DNA from: Ascidiaceihabitans sp.
GTDB lineage: Bacteria > Pseudomonadota > Alphaproteobacteria > Rhodobacterales > Rhodobacteraceae
Length of the DNA: 64,000 nt
NCBI GenBank assembly: GCA_028825475.1
Contig: JAPKAB010000005.1
Span: 96,814 to 160,813, forward strand
Direction of reading: 5' to 3'
Each line of letters begins with the position of its first letter. Positions within the stretch are counted from its first letter, which is position 1. A program made the position numbers and the translations under genes. The notes below the pieces were generated by a model. That model did not search any database. It was not told the origin of the DNA and worked only from the letters and a program-made list of their open reading frames with translations. This document shows, in pieces, positions 41,219-51,262 of this stretch.

Positions 41219-42513
41219 GTGATTAAATTTCTTTCAGAACATTTTGCCTTGATCGCATCTGAAACCGTTACGGCACTTTCAAGGCCATCTTCATGGAACC
41301 CGTGACGCAACCATGCACCCGTAAACCATGTGTTGTTTACACCATTCATTGCGCGAACTTTTTCCTGCGCCGCAAGTGCTGCCAAATCGTATACTGGGTG
41401 GCGCAGAGTAACCTGGTCATAAATCAGTTCTTCTCGGATTGTACGCTTCGTATTCAGGGTCACAAAGTGTGGGTCATCCATTGGAATCGGCTGAAGCGAA
41501 TTCATCCAATAAGTCAGGTCAATTTGATCACCTGACACTTTCTCGTCTTCGGTGTAGACCCACGATGACCAAGTTTGACGGCGCTTTGGCATTATGCTTT
41601 CATCTGCATGTAACGTAATTTCATTTGGTTGATATTTTATCGCGCCAAGTGCTAACTGCTCTTCAGTCGTTGGGTCAGCCAACAAGGCCAGAGTATCATC
41701 CGAATGGGTGCCAAAAATCACTTGGTCAAAGGATTCCCACTCACCGCCAACAGCTTTCACCTGAACACCGCCGCCATCACGGCGCACAGCTTGTACAGGC
41801 GATTTTAGTCGTATGTCGACACCACGGCTAACTAGCGCAGCTTCGAGACGGCGAACATATTCAATCGAACCACCATCAACCGTGTACCATTGGTGCTGAC
41901 CAGTTGTATTTAAAAGCGCATGGTTCTCAAAAAACTGGATCATCGCATGTGCGGGGAAATCCATTATCTTTTGCGTCGGCGTTGACCAAATTGCGCCAGA
42001 CAAAGGCAAAAGGTAATAGTCTCGAAACCAAGCGCCTGTGCCCAGTTTTTCCAAAAACTCTGCAACTGTAATTGACCGGTCTTTTGCCAACTCAAGCGCA
42101 TTTTTGTTGAACCGTAGAATGTCGCGAACCATACCAAGAAATTTAGGGTTTACTGCGTTCATACGCTGCGCGAACAATGCGTCTAGGCTAGCCAACCCAT
42201 ATTCTAAACGCCCCCCACCAATGGATGCTCCAAAACTCATGCTCGACTTCACAACGGGCACGTTCAAATCAGCAAACAGCTCCGCCATGTGTGGATAATT
42301 TGCGTAATTAAAAACGATGAAACCTGTGTCGACAGGTTGATCTCCACGCTTGCCCGCCATTTTAGTACGTGCGTGCCCACCAAGCCGCGGCTCCGCTTCG
42401 TATAGCGTAACCTGTTTGCATTCGCTGAGTTTGTAGGCAGAGCCCATGCCTGAAATACCGCCGCCAATAATGGCGATTTTTTGAGGCGTCGGGTTTGGTT
42501 GATCGAATGGCAT
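41215..42513 (-). CDS. FAD-dependent amine-oxidase-like oxidoreductase
   Basis: This 432-residue flavoprotein opens with the dinucleotide-binding KIAIIGGGISGMGSAYKL and the following YEAEPRLGGHARTK. Other family blocks are GFIVFNYANYPHMAELF and the C-terminal TGAWLRHGFHEDGLESA. Such proteins form the conserved pair with DUF1365 and are presumed to oxidise or desaturate a lipid. It is the first gene of the five-gene minus-strand operon, divergent from rpoE-chrR. The gap between the starts carries a candidate RpoE-type promoter in each direction. The usual cyclopropane-fatty-acid-type methyltransferase is not in this operon. Confidence 0.9.
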   Translation of the reverse strand: MPFDQPNPTPQKIAIIGGGISGMGSAYKLSECKQVTLYEAEPRLGGHARTKMAGKRGDQPVDTGFIVFNYANYPHMAELFADLNVPVVKSSMSFGASIGGGRLEYGLASLDALFAQRMNAVNPKFLGMVRDILRFNKNALELAKDRSITVAEFLEKLGTGAWFRDYYLLPLSGAIWSTPTQKIMDFPAHAMIQFFENHALLNTTGQHQWYTVDGGSIEYVRRLEAALVSRGVDIRLKSPVQAVRRDGGGVQVKAVGGEWESFDQVIFGTHSDDTLALLADPTTEEQLALGAIKYQPNEITLHADESIMPKRRQTWSSWVYTEDEKVSGDQIDLTYWMNSLQPIPMDDPHFVTLNTKRTIREELIYDQVTLRHPVYDLAALAAQEKVRAMNGVNNTWFTGAWLRHGFHEDGLESAVTVSDAIKAKCSERNLIT

Positions 42514-42544
42514 GAAAATGTAGTCCTGATTAATGCGTTTGGTA

Positions 42545-42574
42545 GTTATACGCGCCTCATTCGAAATCGGATGT
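42545..42574 (-). promoter_or_regulatory. candidate RpoE-type promoter for the FAD/DUF1365 operon
   Basis: On the minus strand ACATCC (42574-42569), 18 nt and TATAAC (42550-42545) share the spacing of the rpoE promoter opposite. The -35 matches TGATCC at four of six positions. A start would fall near 42538, 25 nt before the ATG. This is weaker than the rpoE-side match. Confidence 0.42.
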
Positions 42575-42595
42575 TAAAACGCAAAAAAAGAAATT

Positions 42596-42625
42596 TGATC
42601 CAATTCAGCGCTTCAACCGTATATT
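42596..42625 (+). promoter_or_regulatory. RpoE-type promoter for rpoE-chrR
   Basis: TGATCC (42596-42601), an 18-nt spacer and TATATT (42620-42625) match the Rhodobacter RpoE consensus as I recall it (TGATCC-N18-TA). It would make rpoE-chrR autoregulated. A start near 42632 excludes the track's start codon at 42630. Confidence 0.72.
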
Positions 42626-42722
42626 TGGTATGTCAGCCAGTTCACATAATGTGTTACCGAGAGAAAGATCGGTTAACTTTCAGGCGGCTGCAACCCGTTT
42701 GGTTGCAGTAGGTTCGAAACGC

Positions 42723-43268
42723 GTGACAGATGTAAATAAACGTAATTTATGGATTTCTCATGTCCACCGCATCCGCGATGACGCTGACAAAGCAGCATTT
42801 GCAGAACTGTACGCCCACTTTGCCCCCCGGGTGAAGGGTTTTCTAATCAATTCTGGTGCCGACGGCTCCATGGCCGAGGAATGCGCCCAAGAAGTAATGG
42901 CGACCCTTTGGCACAAAGCACACTTGTTCGACCCGTCCCGCGCATCAGTTGCGACTTGGATTTTCACAATCGCACGAAACCGCAAAATTGATATTCTGCG
43001 CAAACAACGCCGTCCGGAACCTGAGGACCTCACATGGGGTCCAGAAGAAGAACCCGATCAAACCGACGTTCTAGCGCTACAGCAAGAAACTGAGATTCTT
43101 AGCAAGGCGTTAACAACACTTCCGGCAGCACAAAGAGAACTTATAGAACAGGCGTATTTCGGGGATTTGTCCCACAGCGAAATTGCTAAAAAAACGGGTC
43201 TGCCCCTTGGCACGATCAAATCGCGAATTAGGTTAGCCCTCGAGCGCTTACGCCAAACGATGAAATGA
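42723..43268 (+). CDS. rpoE: ECF sigma factor RpoE (ChrR-partner type)
   Basis: This group IV sigma factor has sigma-2 (AELYAHFAPRVKGFLINSG, then ATWIFTIARNRKIDILRKQRR) and sigma-4 (LPAAQRELIEQAYFGDLSHSEIAKKTGLPLGTIKSRIRLALERL). With ChrR downstream it belongs to the ECF group that responds to singlet oxygen in Rhodobacter. I start at GTG 42723, giving 181 residues as in homologues, because the track start lies at or before the transcription start implied by the promoter; the SD is weak. Its stop overlaps chrR by 4 nt, keeping sigma and anti-sigma levels balanced. Likely targets include itself and the divergent operon. Confidence 0.93.
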   Translation: MTDVNKRNLWISHVHRIRDDADKAAFAELYAHFAPRVKGFLINSGADGSMAEECAQEVMATLWHKAHLFDPSRASVATWIFTIARNRKIDILRKQRRPEPEDLTWGPEEEPDQTDVLALQQETEILSKALTTLPAAQRELIEQAYFGDLSHSEIAKKTGLPLGTIKSRIRLALERLRQTMK

Positions 43269-43933
43269 ACAAAATGATGAGCACAGATATCAAACATCAC
43301 CTGACGGATGAAATCCTGATGGGCTACTCAGCAGGCACTTTGCCTGAGGCTTTTAATCTTATGGTCGCAACGCATGTTTCGTTGTGTGATGCTTGTCGCG
43401 CTCAATTGGCGGCATGCGATGCCGTTGGCGGTGTTTTGTTGGACGAGCATGATATTCCCAACACTCAGATGCAGCCTGATAGCTTTGCCGCGACAATGGC
43501 GATGATTGAGCAAAGCGCACCAATCACTAAGACACCGGCCGTTAAAATGCCATCCGTACTGCCAAGCCCGCTGCAAGACTACATTGGTGGTGACCTGAGC
43601 GAAATTAAATGGCGCCCTATTGGCATGGGTGTAAAACAAGCTATCTTACCAACGTCAAAACAAGCAAGCGCACGCCTTTTGATGATCCCAGCCGGTGCAG
43701 CTATGCCAGATCACGGTCACCACGGCCTTGAGATGACAATGGTTTTGCAAGGTGCTTTCCAAGATGACGATGGGTATTTTGCCCGTGGTGATGTCGACAT
43801 CGCTGACAGCGATCTTGAGCACACGCCGATGGCGGATATCCATGAAGATTGTATTTGTCTTGCGGTAAGCGACGCGCCACTGCGCTTTAAGGGTATTCTC
43901 CCCCGCATCATGCAGAGCTTTATTCGCATCTAA
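43265..43933 (+). CDS. chrR: ChrR family zinc-binding anti-sigma factor
   Basis: This 222-residue protein has an N-terminal zinc anti-sigma domain (HHLTDEILMGYSAG, then HVSLCDACRAQL with the HxxxCxxC zinc ligands) and a C-terminal cupin (PAGAAMPDHGHHGLEMTMVLQGAFQDDDG). In Rhodobacter, ChrR holds RpoE inactive until singlet oxygen or related damage causes release, the cupin being needed for that response. The order rpoE-chrR, the ATGA overlap and the shared promoter fit the known module. The protein is cytoplasmic, with no membrane helix. Length is close to the 213 residues of R. sphaeroides ChrR. Confidence 0.94.
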   Translation: MNKMMSTDIKHHLTDEILMGYSAGTLPEAFNLMVATHVSLCDACRAQLAACDAVGGVLLDEHDIPNTQMQPDSFAATMAMIEQSAPITKTPAVKMPSVLPSPLQDYIGGDLSEIKWRPIGMGVKQAILPTSKQASARLLMIPAGAAMPDHGHHGLEMTMVLQGAFQDDDGYFARGDVDIADSDLEHTPMADIHEDCICLAVSDAPLRFKGILPRIMQSFIRI

Positions 43934-44011
43934 GCGACGCACTCGGCATTATTTTGAATAACCGCCCGATTTCAGTCGGTACGTATTTTGTTTCAGGGTT
44001 AAGCTGTCATC

Positions 44012-45058
44012 ATGCTTTTTACCCTTCCAGACGATGACAGCCTATATATCGCCCTTTTAGGTCGTGACCCCACCTATGATGGTCGCGTCTTTGTTGGCGT
44101 AAGTTCCACAGGTATATTTTGTCGTTTGACATGCCCTGCTCGCAAACCAAAGCGGGAGAATTGTACCTTTTACGAAAGTCCATCCGAATGCATCGACGCT
44201 GGTTTTCGTCCCTGCAAACGGTGCCGTCCAATGCACGCGATGGTACCTGAAAATCCTGCCGTTCGCGATCTCCTCACACGACTGGACAACGACCCAACGT
44301 ATCGATGGTCCGAAGACGGGATTAATGCGTTGGGCTATGATCTCTCTACAATAAGGCGTACCTTTAAACGTACGTTTGGCATCACCTTTCTAGATCTGGC
44401 TCGGGCACGACGATTGCAAGCGGGCTTCACCGCTCTTTCAAACGGAGACCGCGTGATCGACGCCCAGCTTGAAGCAGGGTTTGAAAGTGGTGCAGCCTTT
44501 CGCACAGCGTTTGCAAAGATGGTTGGGGTCAAACCCAGTACGTTCTCAGACACCGCATTGTTGCGTGCCGATTGGTTTCAAACCAAACTTGGCCCAATGA
44601 TCGCGGTGGCAGATAATACACATTTACACTTGTTAGAATTCGCAGATCGAAAAGCTTTACCAGCCGAGCTTAGTCGCTTGCAGAAAGCCGCTGGTGGGAT
44701 TGGGTTTGGAACGACCGAACCACTCGAACGAACCAAAGCTGAACTGTTTGAATACCTTGACGGTCAAAGGGCAGCGTTCACCATCCCTCTTGCACTCCAT
44801 GGAACTACCTTCACCAAATCAGTTTGGCAGGCACTGATGGCGGTTCCAGCGGGGGGAATTCAAACCTACGCTGGACTTGCACAAGATATCGGACGCCCTA
44901 CAGCTACTCGTGCAGTTGCGCGTGCTAATGGCGCAAACCAAATTTCGATACTCATTCCCTGTCACAGGATTATTGGTGCCGATGGCAACTTAACCGGATA
45001 CGGTGGTGGGCTTTGGCGTAAACGTAAATTGATTGATCTTGAACTGCAGTACAAATGA
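44012..45058 (+). CDS. ada: bifunctional transcriptional activator / DNA methyl-repair protein Ada
   Basis: This 348-residue protein has the complete Ada layout. The N-domain binds zinc through four cysteines (GIFCRLTCPARKP and FRPCKRCRP) and takes methyl groups from phosphotriesters. An AraC-type HTH follows (YDLSTIRRTFKRTFGITFLDLARARR). The C-domain is the O6-methylguanine methyltransferase with the active ILIPCHRIIG. It repairs alkylation damage and, once methylated, activates transcription. It lies 78 nt after chrR on the same strand and converges on rmuC. No RpoE-type box is visible in front of it. Confidence 0.95.
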   Translation: MLFTLPDDDSLYIALLGRDPTYDGRVFVGVSSTGIFCRLTCPARKPKRENCTFYESPSECIDAGFRPCKRCRPMHAMVPENPAVRDLLTRLDNDPTYRWSEDGINALGYDLSTIRRTFKRTFGITFLDLARARRLQAGFTALSNGDRVIDAQLEAGFESGAAFRTAFAKMVGVKPSTFSDTALLRADWFQTKLGPMIAVADNTHLHLLEFADRKALPAELSRLQKAAGGIGFGTTEPLERTKAELFEYLDGQRAAFTIPLALHGTTFTKSVWQALMAVPAGGIQTYAGLAQDIGRPTATRAVARANGANQISILIPCHRIIGADGNLTGYGGGLWRKRKLIDLELQYK

Positions 45059-45077
45059 GACCCTTCTCAGTGACGCA

Positions 45078-46316
45078 TTAAGGCTCAGGCTTGGCCAAAG
45101 GCACCACGTTGTTTTGTTCCTCTGGCGTCAATTCTTCAAAGTCAAAATTATCCAAACGCGCCGCACGTTTTCCTGCACGTTCGGCAGCTGTGCTAATTCC
45201 GTCCAAATCTTTGCGTGCTTGACCGAAGTGAGTGTTTAATTTGTCGACACGCTCGACAACCAACTCAACATCGCGGTGCAAGCTTTTTAGGGTTGAACGA
45301 ATAGCGCCCGCCTGCTCACGCATCCGCGCATCCTTAAGTATTGCACGCATTGTGTTCAGTGTGGCCATACAGGTCGTTGGTGAAACGATCCAAACGCGGT
45401 GATCAAAACCATCACGTACAAGTTCAGGAAAGTTCGCGTGGAGCTCTGCATATACCGCTTCAGAAGGTAGGAACATCAACGCGCCATCTGCAGTTTCGCC
45501 CTCGATGATATATTTCTCACTGATATCACGGATGTGCTTTTTCACGGAAACACGCATCGCTTTGCCAGCCTCGTTGACCTCCCAATCAGTCTTGGCCCGA
45601 CGCAATGCCTCATAGGCTTCAAGGGGGAATTTACTGTCGATCACAATTGGGCCAGGCGGGTTCGGCAACGCAATCAAACAGTCAGCGCGCTTACCGTTGC
45701 TAAGGGTCGCTTGCAGCTGAAAACTGTCTTTTGGCAATGCTTTACCGACAATGTCGTTCAGTTGAATTTCGCCAAAAGCACCACGCGTTTGTTTGTTGCT
45801 TAAAATGTCCTGTAACGACAAAACATCCCCCGACAGCTTCGCAATATTGTCCTGCGCTTTGTCGATAGAAGCGAGACGTTCTTGAAGCTGCGTTAAACTA
45901 ACCGTGGTTTGTTTCGATGAGCCGTTCAACGTCTCTTTCATCCGCTCTTGCATCTCTGCCATCGAATGTTGGGCACGCATAGCATTCTCAGCCAAACGGT
46001 CCTGCATTTGCTGTTGAACAGCAGCCAATCGCACTTCCATCGTGTTGGTAATCTGGGTCTGTGCATTTACCTGCGTATCAGACACAGTTTGCAAACCACC
46101 TTGTAACGCGGCCTGCCCCATATTGAGCTGCTGAACATGTTGGCCAAGGATGCCCATCTGATGCGCCAGCGGTGCCGCAGCCGCCGCGGAACGCCCTGCC
46201 GACCGCACCACAACCATCAACATCAACACGATTAAAATGACCACAGCGACAGCCACCAATCCCACAATGATCAATGGATCGCTAAAGGCATACTCTTGTC
46301 CTGAAATCTCAATCAT
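45078..46316 (-). CDS. rmuC: DNA recombination protein RmuC
   Basis: This 412-residue protein has one N-terminal membrane helix (about 13-36), a long coiled-coil region (about 45-165) and the RmuC nuclease-like domain with [18 protein letters not shown], then [26 protein letters not shown], and later [17 protein letters not shown]. RmuC limits inversions and DNA rearrangements; its exact activity is not settled. It starts inside the mutL stop (ATGA overlap), an arrangement that joins two DNA-maintenance genes. The membrane helix is common in the family. Confidence 0.94.
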   Translation of the reverse strand: MIEISGQEYAFSDPLIIVGLVAVAVVILIVLMLMVVVRSAGRSAAAAAPLAHQMGILGQHVQQLNMGQAALQGGLQTVSDTQVNAQTQITNTMEVRLAAVQQQMQDRLAENAMRAQHSMAEMQERMKETLNGSSKQTTVSLTQLQERLASIDKAQDNIAKLSGDVLSLQDILSNKQTRGAFGEIQLNDIVGKALPKDSFQLQATLSNGKRADCLIALPNPPGPIVIDSKFPLEAYEALRRAKTDWEVNEAGKAMRVSVKKHIRDISEKYIIEGETADGALMFLPSEAVYAELHANFPELVRDGFDHRVWIVSPTTCMATLNTMRAILKDARMREQAGAIRSTLKSLHRDVELVVERVDKLNTHFGQARKDLDGISTAAERAGKRAARLDNFDFEELTPEEQNNVVPLAKPEP

Positions 46317-48148
46317 GTGCGTCCAAACAACCGTTCAATATCTGCCAGTTTCAGCTCTACATAGGTAGGGCGTCCGTGGTTGCATTGCCCCGAATGCGGG
46401 GTTGCTTCCATTTCGCGCAACAGCGCGTTCATTTCCTCAGCCCGCATCCAACGACCTGAGCGAATAGACCCGTGGCAGGCCACGCGACTAAGGATCGCTT
46501 CGACCTTGGCTTGAACCATGTTTGAGTTGCCCTGATCCGCAAGTTCGTCCAGAATATCAAGGATCATAGCACGCGCATTCACCTCACCCAAAATGGCAGG
46601 CGTTTCGCGAATAGCAATTGCACCACCGCCAAAGGGTTCAATACCCAAACCAAAGCGTGCCAATTCGTCCGCCACTTCGAGTAATCGAGCGCAATCGCCA
46701 TCCGATAGTTCAACAATCTCTGGGATCAGCAAGGCTTGAGCCGCGACCCCATTCGCTGCCATTTGGTTTTTTAATTTCTCGTACACCAATCGCTCATGCG
46801 CTGCATGCTGATCAACGATAACCATGCCAGTTGCCGTCTGTGCGATAATGTAATTCTCATGGACCTGACCGCGGGCTGTGCCCAGTGGAAGATCCTCTGG
46901 TGGTGTCTCATTCGCCTGCTCTTGCTCAACCACTTGCCCACTATAGGCGTGGGTCATTTCCGCGAAACCCGGCGCTTGGGATTGGTAAGACGCTGAACGT
47001 GATCCCATTGAGGGACGGTCCATCTGATAGATACGCGGGCCACCAATAGGCTCCGGTGTCATCGCGCCCAAAGTCGCACCAGCAACCGTGGTCGATGCGC
47101 GATGCCCTGCCTCTGCCAACGCTTGGCGCAATGCCGATACAATTAACCCACGCGCAAGACCAGGATCACGAAAGCGTACCTCTGATTTTGCAGGATGAAC
47201 GTTGACGTCCACAAGCGTCGGATCGCAATCAAGGAACAGGGCAGCCGCTGGATGACGATCGCGACTTAGAAAATCAAAGTAAGCTCCACGCAATGCCCCA
47301 ACCAATAGTTTATCCCGTACAGGACGACCGTTTACGAACAGATACTGTTGCACAGCGGAACCACGCGAATAGGTTGGCAATGCAGCATACCCTGTCAAAT
47401 GTAATCCTTCGCGTAGTGCGTCAATTTTCAGGGAGTTATCTGCAAACTCACGCCCCAAAACAGTCGCCAACCGCCCATGCAACGCATCGAACATATCGCC
47501 ATTTTCGGCTTCCGCCCTGAAGGTGGTGCGTGGGCTATCGCCACTCACATCTCGCAACTCAAACCGTACAAAAGGTTCCGCCATCGCAAGGCGTTTAACG
47601 ATATCATTGATGGCCGTCGTTTCTGCGCGGTCGGTGCGCAAAAACTTCAGTCGTGCTGGAGTTGCATAAAACAAGTCACGCAAAGTTATGACTGTGCCGC
47701 CATTTAAAGCCGCAGGGCGCACTGGCCCTAAGTCGCCACCTTCAACACTGATCTCAAACGCTTCAGAACCTTGAACGCGTGAGGTGATGTTAAGACGGCC
47801 AACGGCACCCAGTGATGGCAGTGCCTCTCCACGAAAACCAAAGGTGTGAATGTTAAGCAGGTCAGAGCCATCGATCTTTGACGTCGCATGGCGTGATAAG
47901 GCCAACGACAAATCATGACCTGCAATACCGCAGCCGTCGTCCGTCACGCGGATCAACGTTTTGCCACCATCTGCAATATCAATGGAAATACGCCGTGCGC
48001 CAGCATCGATCGCGTTCTCAACCAGTTCTTTGACGGCTGACGCTGGTCGTTCAACAACTTCACCCGCAGCAATGCGATTGATTGCTGCGTCATCAAGTTG
48101 GCGAATAACCGGCAGGTTTTCGTGGATATTGGGTCTGCTTGTTTCCAT
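46313..48148 (-). CDS. mutL: DNA mismatch repair protein MutL
   Basis: This 611-residue protein starts at the ATG at 48148; the track version adds 25 residues upstream of the conserved [28 protein letters not shown] start. The GHKL ATPase motifs are [17 protein letters not shown] and [11 protein letters not shown] ([11 protein letters not shown] here). A Pro/Ser-rich linker leads to the C-terminal dimerisation region with [14 protein letters not shown] and [12 protein letters not shown]. MutL links MutS mismatch binding to strand removal. The C-domain has [12 protein letters not shown] and ACHxSxRxG, as in endonuclease-type MutL, suggesting nicking activity; alphaproteobacteria lack MutH. It is followed by rmuC. 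Confidence 0.95.
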   Translation of the reverse strand: METSRPNIHENLPVIRQLDDAAINRIAAGEVVERPASAVKELVENAIDAGARRISIDIADGGKTLIRVTDDGCGIAGHDLSLALSRHATSKIDGSDLLNIHTFGFRGEALPSLGAVGRLNITSRVQGSEAFEISVEGGDLGPVRPAALNGGTVITLRDLFYATPARLKFLRTDRAETTAINDIVKRLAMAEPFVRFELRDVSGDSPRTTFRAEAENGDMFDALHGRLATVLGREFADNSLKIDALREGLHLTGYAALPTYSRGSAVQQYLFVNGRPVRDKLLVGALRGAYFDFLSRDRHPAAALFLDCDPTLVDVNVHPAKSEVRFRDPGLARGLIVSALRQALAEAGHRASTTVAGATLGAMTPEPIGGPRIYQMDRPSMGSRSASYQSQAPGFAEMTHAYSGQVVEQEQANETPPEDLPLGTARGQVHENYIIAQTATGMVIVDQHAAHERLVYEKLKNQMAANGVAAQALLIPEIVELSDGDCARLLEVADELARFGLGIEPFGGGAIAIRETPAILGEVNARAMILDILDELADQGNSNMVQAKVEAILSRVACHGSIRSGRWMRAEEMNALLREMEATPHSGQCNHGRPTYVELKLADIERLFGRT

Positions 48149-48255
48149 ACCCCAATACCTAGCACCAAACATGCCGATTCTGCCAGCAGCCAAGTCACCG
48201 CATAAGCGGATCTGACCCATCAACTTAGAGAATGGTTAATGGGCCAATATGCCGA

Positions 48256-49605
48256 TTAAATCGCGCTCAAGCCTGCATCTAATGCAGCAAGCACACGGTC
48301 AACTTCGTCTTTCGTGATCACCAAAGGTGGAGACATCAAAATGTTATTCCCACCCAACCGCACCATGACACCTGCGTCATAAGTGGCTTGATGAATCTTC
48401 TTCATCGTTGGCATATCCATTGGCGTCTTGGTCGACGCATCAGACACGATCTCAACTCCAGTCATCAATCCGTGTCCACCACGCACATCGCCAACGATGT
48501 CATATTTATCTAACAAGGCAACGCATCCATCAAACAATTGAGCACCACGAGCTGCCGCGTTTGTCTTTGTATCCAGACGTATGGTTTCACTGAGACACGC
48601 CGTAACCGCAGCTGCGCCAACAGGGTGTGCTGAATAGGTGTAACCATGGAAAATCGCAGCCTCTTCGCCACCATTTTCAAAGACTTCAGCAACAGCATCG
48701 CTCATCAATGCTGCACCCACTGGGAAATACCCCGATGTGATCCCTTTTGCGCAACACATCATGTCTGGCTTTACGCCCCAATGACGGCTGCCTGACCACG
48801 CGCCTGTACGGCCAAACCCTGTGATCACCTCATCCGCAATCATCAGGATGCCGTGACGGTCGCAAATTTCGCGCATCAGCGGCATGAAGGTCTCATTTGG
48901 CACAATGACTCCGCCAGCCCCTTGAATCGGCTCCATGATGAACGCTGCGATGCTGCCCGCACCTTGGAACATGATCTCGTCTTCCATCGCGGCGGCAATG
49001 CTCTGCGCCAAAACTGCGGGATCTGTTTCATTGAAAGGATTGCGATAAGTGTATGGGCTGGGCATGTGAAAACAGCCTGGCAGCAAAGGCTCATAATTAA
49101 TACGAAAACGATTGTTACCGTTTACAGATGCACCACCAAAGTGGGTCCCGTGATAGCCCTTTTTCAGGCTAAGAAATTTTGTACGGTTCGGCTCTCCTTT
49201 GATCCGGTGATACTGGCGCGCAAGTCGCAAGCACGTCTCAACCGAGTCTGATCCACCAGACGTAAAGAACACGCGTGCCATGCCATCTTCGGCAAAAAAC
49301 TCACGCACCGCATATGACGCCTCAATAGCAGAAGGATTAGACGTACCAGCAAACGCTGAATAGTACGGCAAGTCATAAAGCTGCTTGGCGATTGCGTCTT
49401 TAACAACGTCGTTAGAATAGCCAAGGTTAACGCACCATAAACCACCGACGGCGTCGATAGCTTCGTGCCCATCGATGTCTTTGATGGTTGAACCTACAGC
49501 GGTCTCAATGATTGTCGGAGCATGCTCAATCGCTTCGCCAGGGTGACCCATCGGGTGCCACATGTGCTTTGCATTATTCGCGCGAAGGAAGTTGTCGTCT
49601 TTCAT
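48256..49605 (-). CDS. class III pyridoxal-phosphate aminotransferase
   Basis: This 449-residue aminotransferase has the class III landmarks: VGGLWCVNLGYSND near 53, FFTSGGSDSVETCLRLAR near 112, MIADEVITGFGRTGAW near 255 and the PLP lysine in MMCCAKGITSGY near 284. GAGGG lies about 8 nt before the ATG. Close relatives use omega-amino acids, diamines or taurine with pyruvate; the exact amine donor cannot be told from sequence. It lies 107 nt upstream of mutL without a clear terminator and 101 nt downstream of the NCS2 permease gene, which ends at its own terminator, so it appears to be a separate unit. Confidence 0.9.
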   Translation of the reverse strand: MKDDNFLRANNAKHMWHPMGHPGEAIEHAPTIIETAVGSTIKDIDGHEAIDAVGGLWCVNLGYSNDVVKDAIAKQLYDLPYYSAFAGTSNPSAIEASYAVREFFAEDGMARVFFTSGGSDSVETCLRLARQYHRIKGEPNRTKFLSLKKGYHGTHFGGASVNGNNRFRINYEPLLPGCFHMPSPYTYRNPFNETDPAVLAQSIAAAMEDEIMFQGAGSIAAFIMEPIQGAGGVIVPNETFMPLMREICDRHGILMIADEVITGFGRTGAWSGSRHWGVKPDMMCCAKGITSGYFPVGAALMSDAVAEVFENGGEEAAIFHGYTYSAHPVGAAAVTACLSETIRLDTKTNAAARGAQLFDGCVALLDKYDIVGDVRGGHGLMTGVEIVSDASTKTPMDMPTMKKIHQATYDAGVMVRLGGNNILMSPPLVITKDEVDRVLAALDAGLSAI

Positions 49606-49651
49606 AATGAACCCTCTGTTGGTTTTCCCAACAAGATGGACACGAAAATAG

Positions 49652-49684
49652 AAAAAGGGGCAAGCGTTTCAACACGCCTGCCCC
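49652..49684 (-). terminator. intrinsic terminator of the NCS2 permease gene
   Basis: Minus-strand stem GGGGCAGGCG / CGCTTGCCCC with one mismatch is followed by TTTTT, 22 nt after the permease stop. Confidence 0.8.
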
Positions 49685-49706
49685 ATCATTTTAGACGTAG
49701 TTCGTA

Positions 49707-51023
49707 TTAAACGTCGTCTGGCAAGATCAGGTTCATGGCAATTGCCAAGATCGCTGTTGGTGCCACAGCGCTTGTTAGCAATGTACGCAGTACGCCTGGT
49801 ACGTGTTGTACAGCGGATGGAACAAGGTTCAGACCAAGGCCAACAGCAAGTGACACAGCAATAATAATCATGTTGCGACGGTTCATTTCGACTTCGCTCA
49901 GCATGTTAAGACCTGCTGCAGCAACCATCCCGAACATCACGATCACACCACCACCCAAAACTGGAAGCGGCATAGAGGCTATGACTGCGCCAATTTTTGG
50001 CATCAGGCCACAGATGATCAAAACGATACCACCGATTGTCACAACATGGCGGCTCATGACGCCTGTCATACCAATGATGCCTACGTTTTGGCTGAAGGAT
50101 GTGTTTGGCAAGCCACCAAAGACCGCAGCAACAGCTGTACCCAAACCATCAGCGTAAGTTGCGCCAGAGATTTCTTCGTCGGTTGCTTCACGTCCAGCAC
50201 CAGCTTTGGTTGTCGCTGAAACATCGCCAACTGTTTCGATCGCTGAAACGATGGAAACCAGCGTCACAGCAAATACTGCCCAAAAACTGAATTCAAAACC
50301 GTATGGAAGTGGTTTGATTGATGTGATCCAGCTTGCTTTTGAAACCGCACCGAAGTTCACCATACCCAAAGAAAATGCAAGAGCATAGCCAACAACAAGG
50401 CCAACCAAAATTGCTGAATTGCTCAATGCGCCCTTAGTGAAAAACTTTAGGCCTAGTGCAACAACCACAACGCTAAGCGCGACTGACCAGTGCTTCAAAG
50501 AACCAAAGCTATCAGCTGCCATTTGGAAATCTGCGGCACCACCGGCTGCATATTTAATCGCAACTGGGATCAGATAAAGGCCGATTGCCAAGATTACCAA
50601 ACCAGTGATCAACGGCGGGAACATCCAGCGCAAGTTCTTGATTACTGAACCAAGAGCGAAGTGGATGAGGCCACCAATTAGGCAGGCAGTCAGCGCCACG
50701 CTCAAACCTTGTGTTGCGGCAATGCCAGCCAAAACACCAACGAACGCAAAGCTGGTGCCCTGCATGATTGGAAGACGGGCACCAACTGGGCCAAAGCCAA
50801 CAGTTTGGAACAATGTCGCGATACCAGCGAACAACATTGCCATTTGAATAAGATAAACTTGTTCGACGCTGCCGAATGCAAGACCCGCTGCACCAGCAAC
50901 GATAATAGAAGGTGTCACGTTACTCGCGAACATTGCCAATACGTGCTGCAGACCTAATGGCACGGCTTGTGCCAAAGGTGGTGTTTGATTTGGGTCTGAG
51001 TAGGACCCTGTTGAATCAGTCAT
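49707..51023 (-). CDS. NCS2 family nucleobase:cation symporter (xanthine/uracil permease)
   Basis: This 438-residue transporter has about fourteen hydrophobic segments and NCS2 signatures: GLQHVLAMFASNVTPSIIVAGAAG near 25, then FSFWAVFAVTLVSIVSAIETVGDVSATT (the conserved ETxGD) near 245, and FGGLPNTSFSQNVGIIGMTGV near 298. The opening QAVPLGLQHVLAM and the SIVSAIETVGD region place it with xanthine/urate-type members rather than UraA, though specificity is not certain. It is divergent from deoC across a 271-nt gap, which fits joint nucleoside and base salvage. No purine riboswitch is recognisable in its leader. Confidence 0.9.
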   Translation of the reverse strand: MTDSTGSYSDPNQTPPLAQAVPLGLQHVLAMFASNVTPSIIVAGAAGLAFGSVEQVYLIQMAMLFAGIATLFQTVGFGPVGARLPIMQGTSFAFVGVLAGIAATQGLSVALTACLIGGLIHFALGSVIKNLRWMFPPLITGLVILAIGLYLIPVAIKYAAGGAADFQMAADSFGSLKHWSVALSVVVVALGLKFFTKGALSNSAILVGLVVGYALAFSLGMVNFGAVSKASWITSIKPLPYGFEFSFWAVFAVTLVSIVSAIETVGDVSATTKAGAGREATDEEISGATYADGLGTAVAAVFGGLPNTSFSQNVGIIGMTGVMSRHVVTIGGIVLIICGLMPKIGAVIASMPLPVLGGGVIVMFGMVAAAGLNMLSEVEMNRRNMIIIAVSLAVGLGLNLVPSAVQHVPGVLRTLLTSAVAPTAILAIAMNLILPDDV

Positions 51024-51234
51024 TTTCGTACCATCCCTGAGTAAACGCCGTCTTGAGTGCGGCTAAGCGGAAGTATGGTGCCACATTAGGACTTCGGGCA
51101 AGAAAAAACTAAGCCCTCCAAATGCTCGAAAAAGCTAACACCCAGAAATTAAACAAATATTCTTAACCTTCAATTTTTATGCGATTGTCTTTCTTCTCGG
51201 GCGAGAAATTATCACACGTTCCAAACACCCGTGC

Positions 51235-51262
51235 TTGCCTTTGTCGTGATCCCATGTAACTT
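51235..51262 (+). promoter_or_regulatory. candidate deoC promoter
   Basis: TTGCCT (51235-51240), 16 nt and TAACTT (51257-51262) lie 32 nt before the deoC ATG. About 40 nt further upstream is a small inverted repeat TTCTC-GGGC-GAGAA (51194-51207) that could be an operator. Both are weak matches. Confidence 0.35.

Noticed and set aside
42630-42722. Track start of rpoE at 42630
   Set aside because: It would lie at or before the transcription start implied by the RpoE promoter and adds 31 residues not seen in homologues as I know them.
48232-48239. CtrA half-site ATGGTTAA in the gap between mutL and the aminotransferase gene
   Set aside because: There is only one half-site, with no paired TTAA at the 7-nt spacing, which is expected by chance.
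51066-51084. sigma54-like TGGCAC-N5-TTCC upstream of the NCS2 permease
   Set aside because: The -12 GC dinucleotide is missing (TTCC rather than TTGC), and no activator site or sigma54 context is visible.
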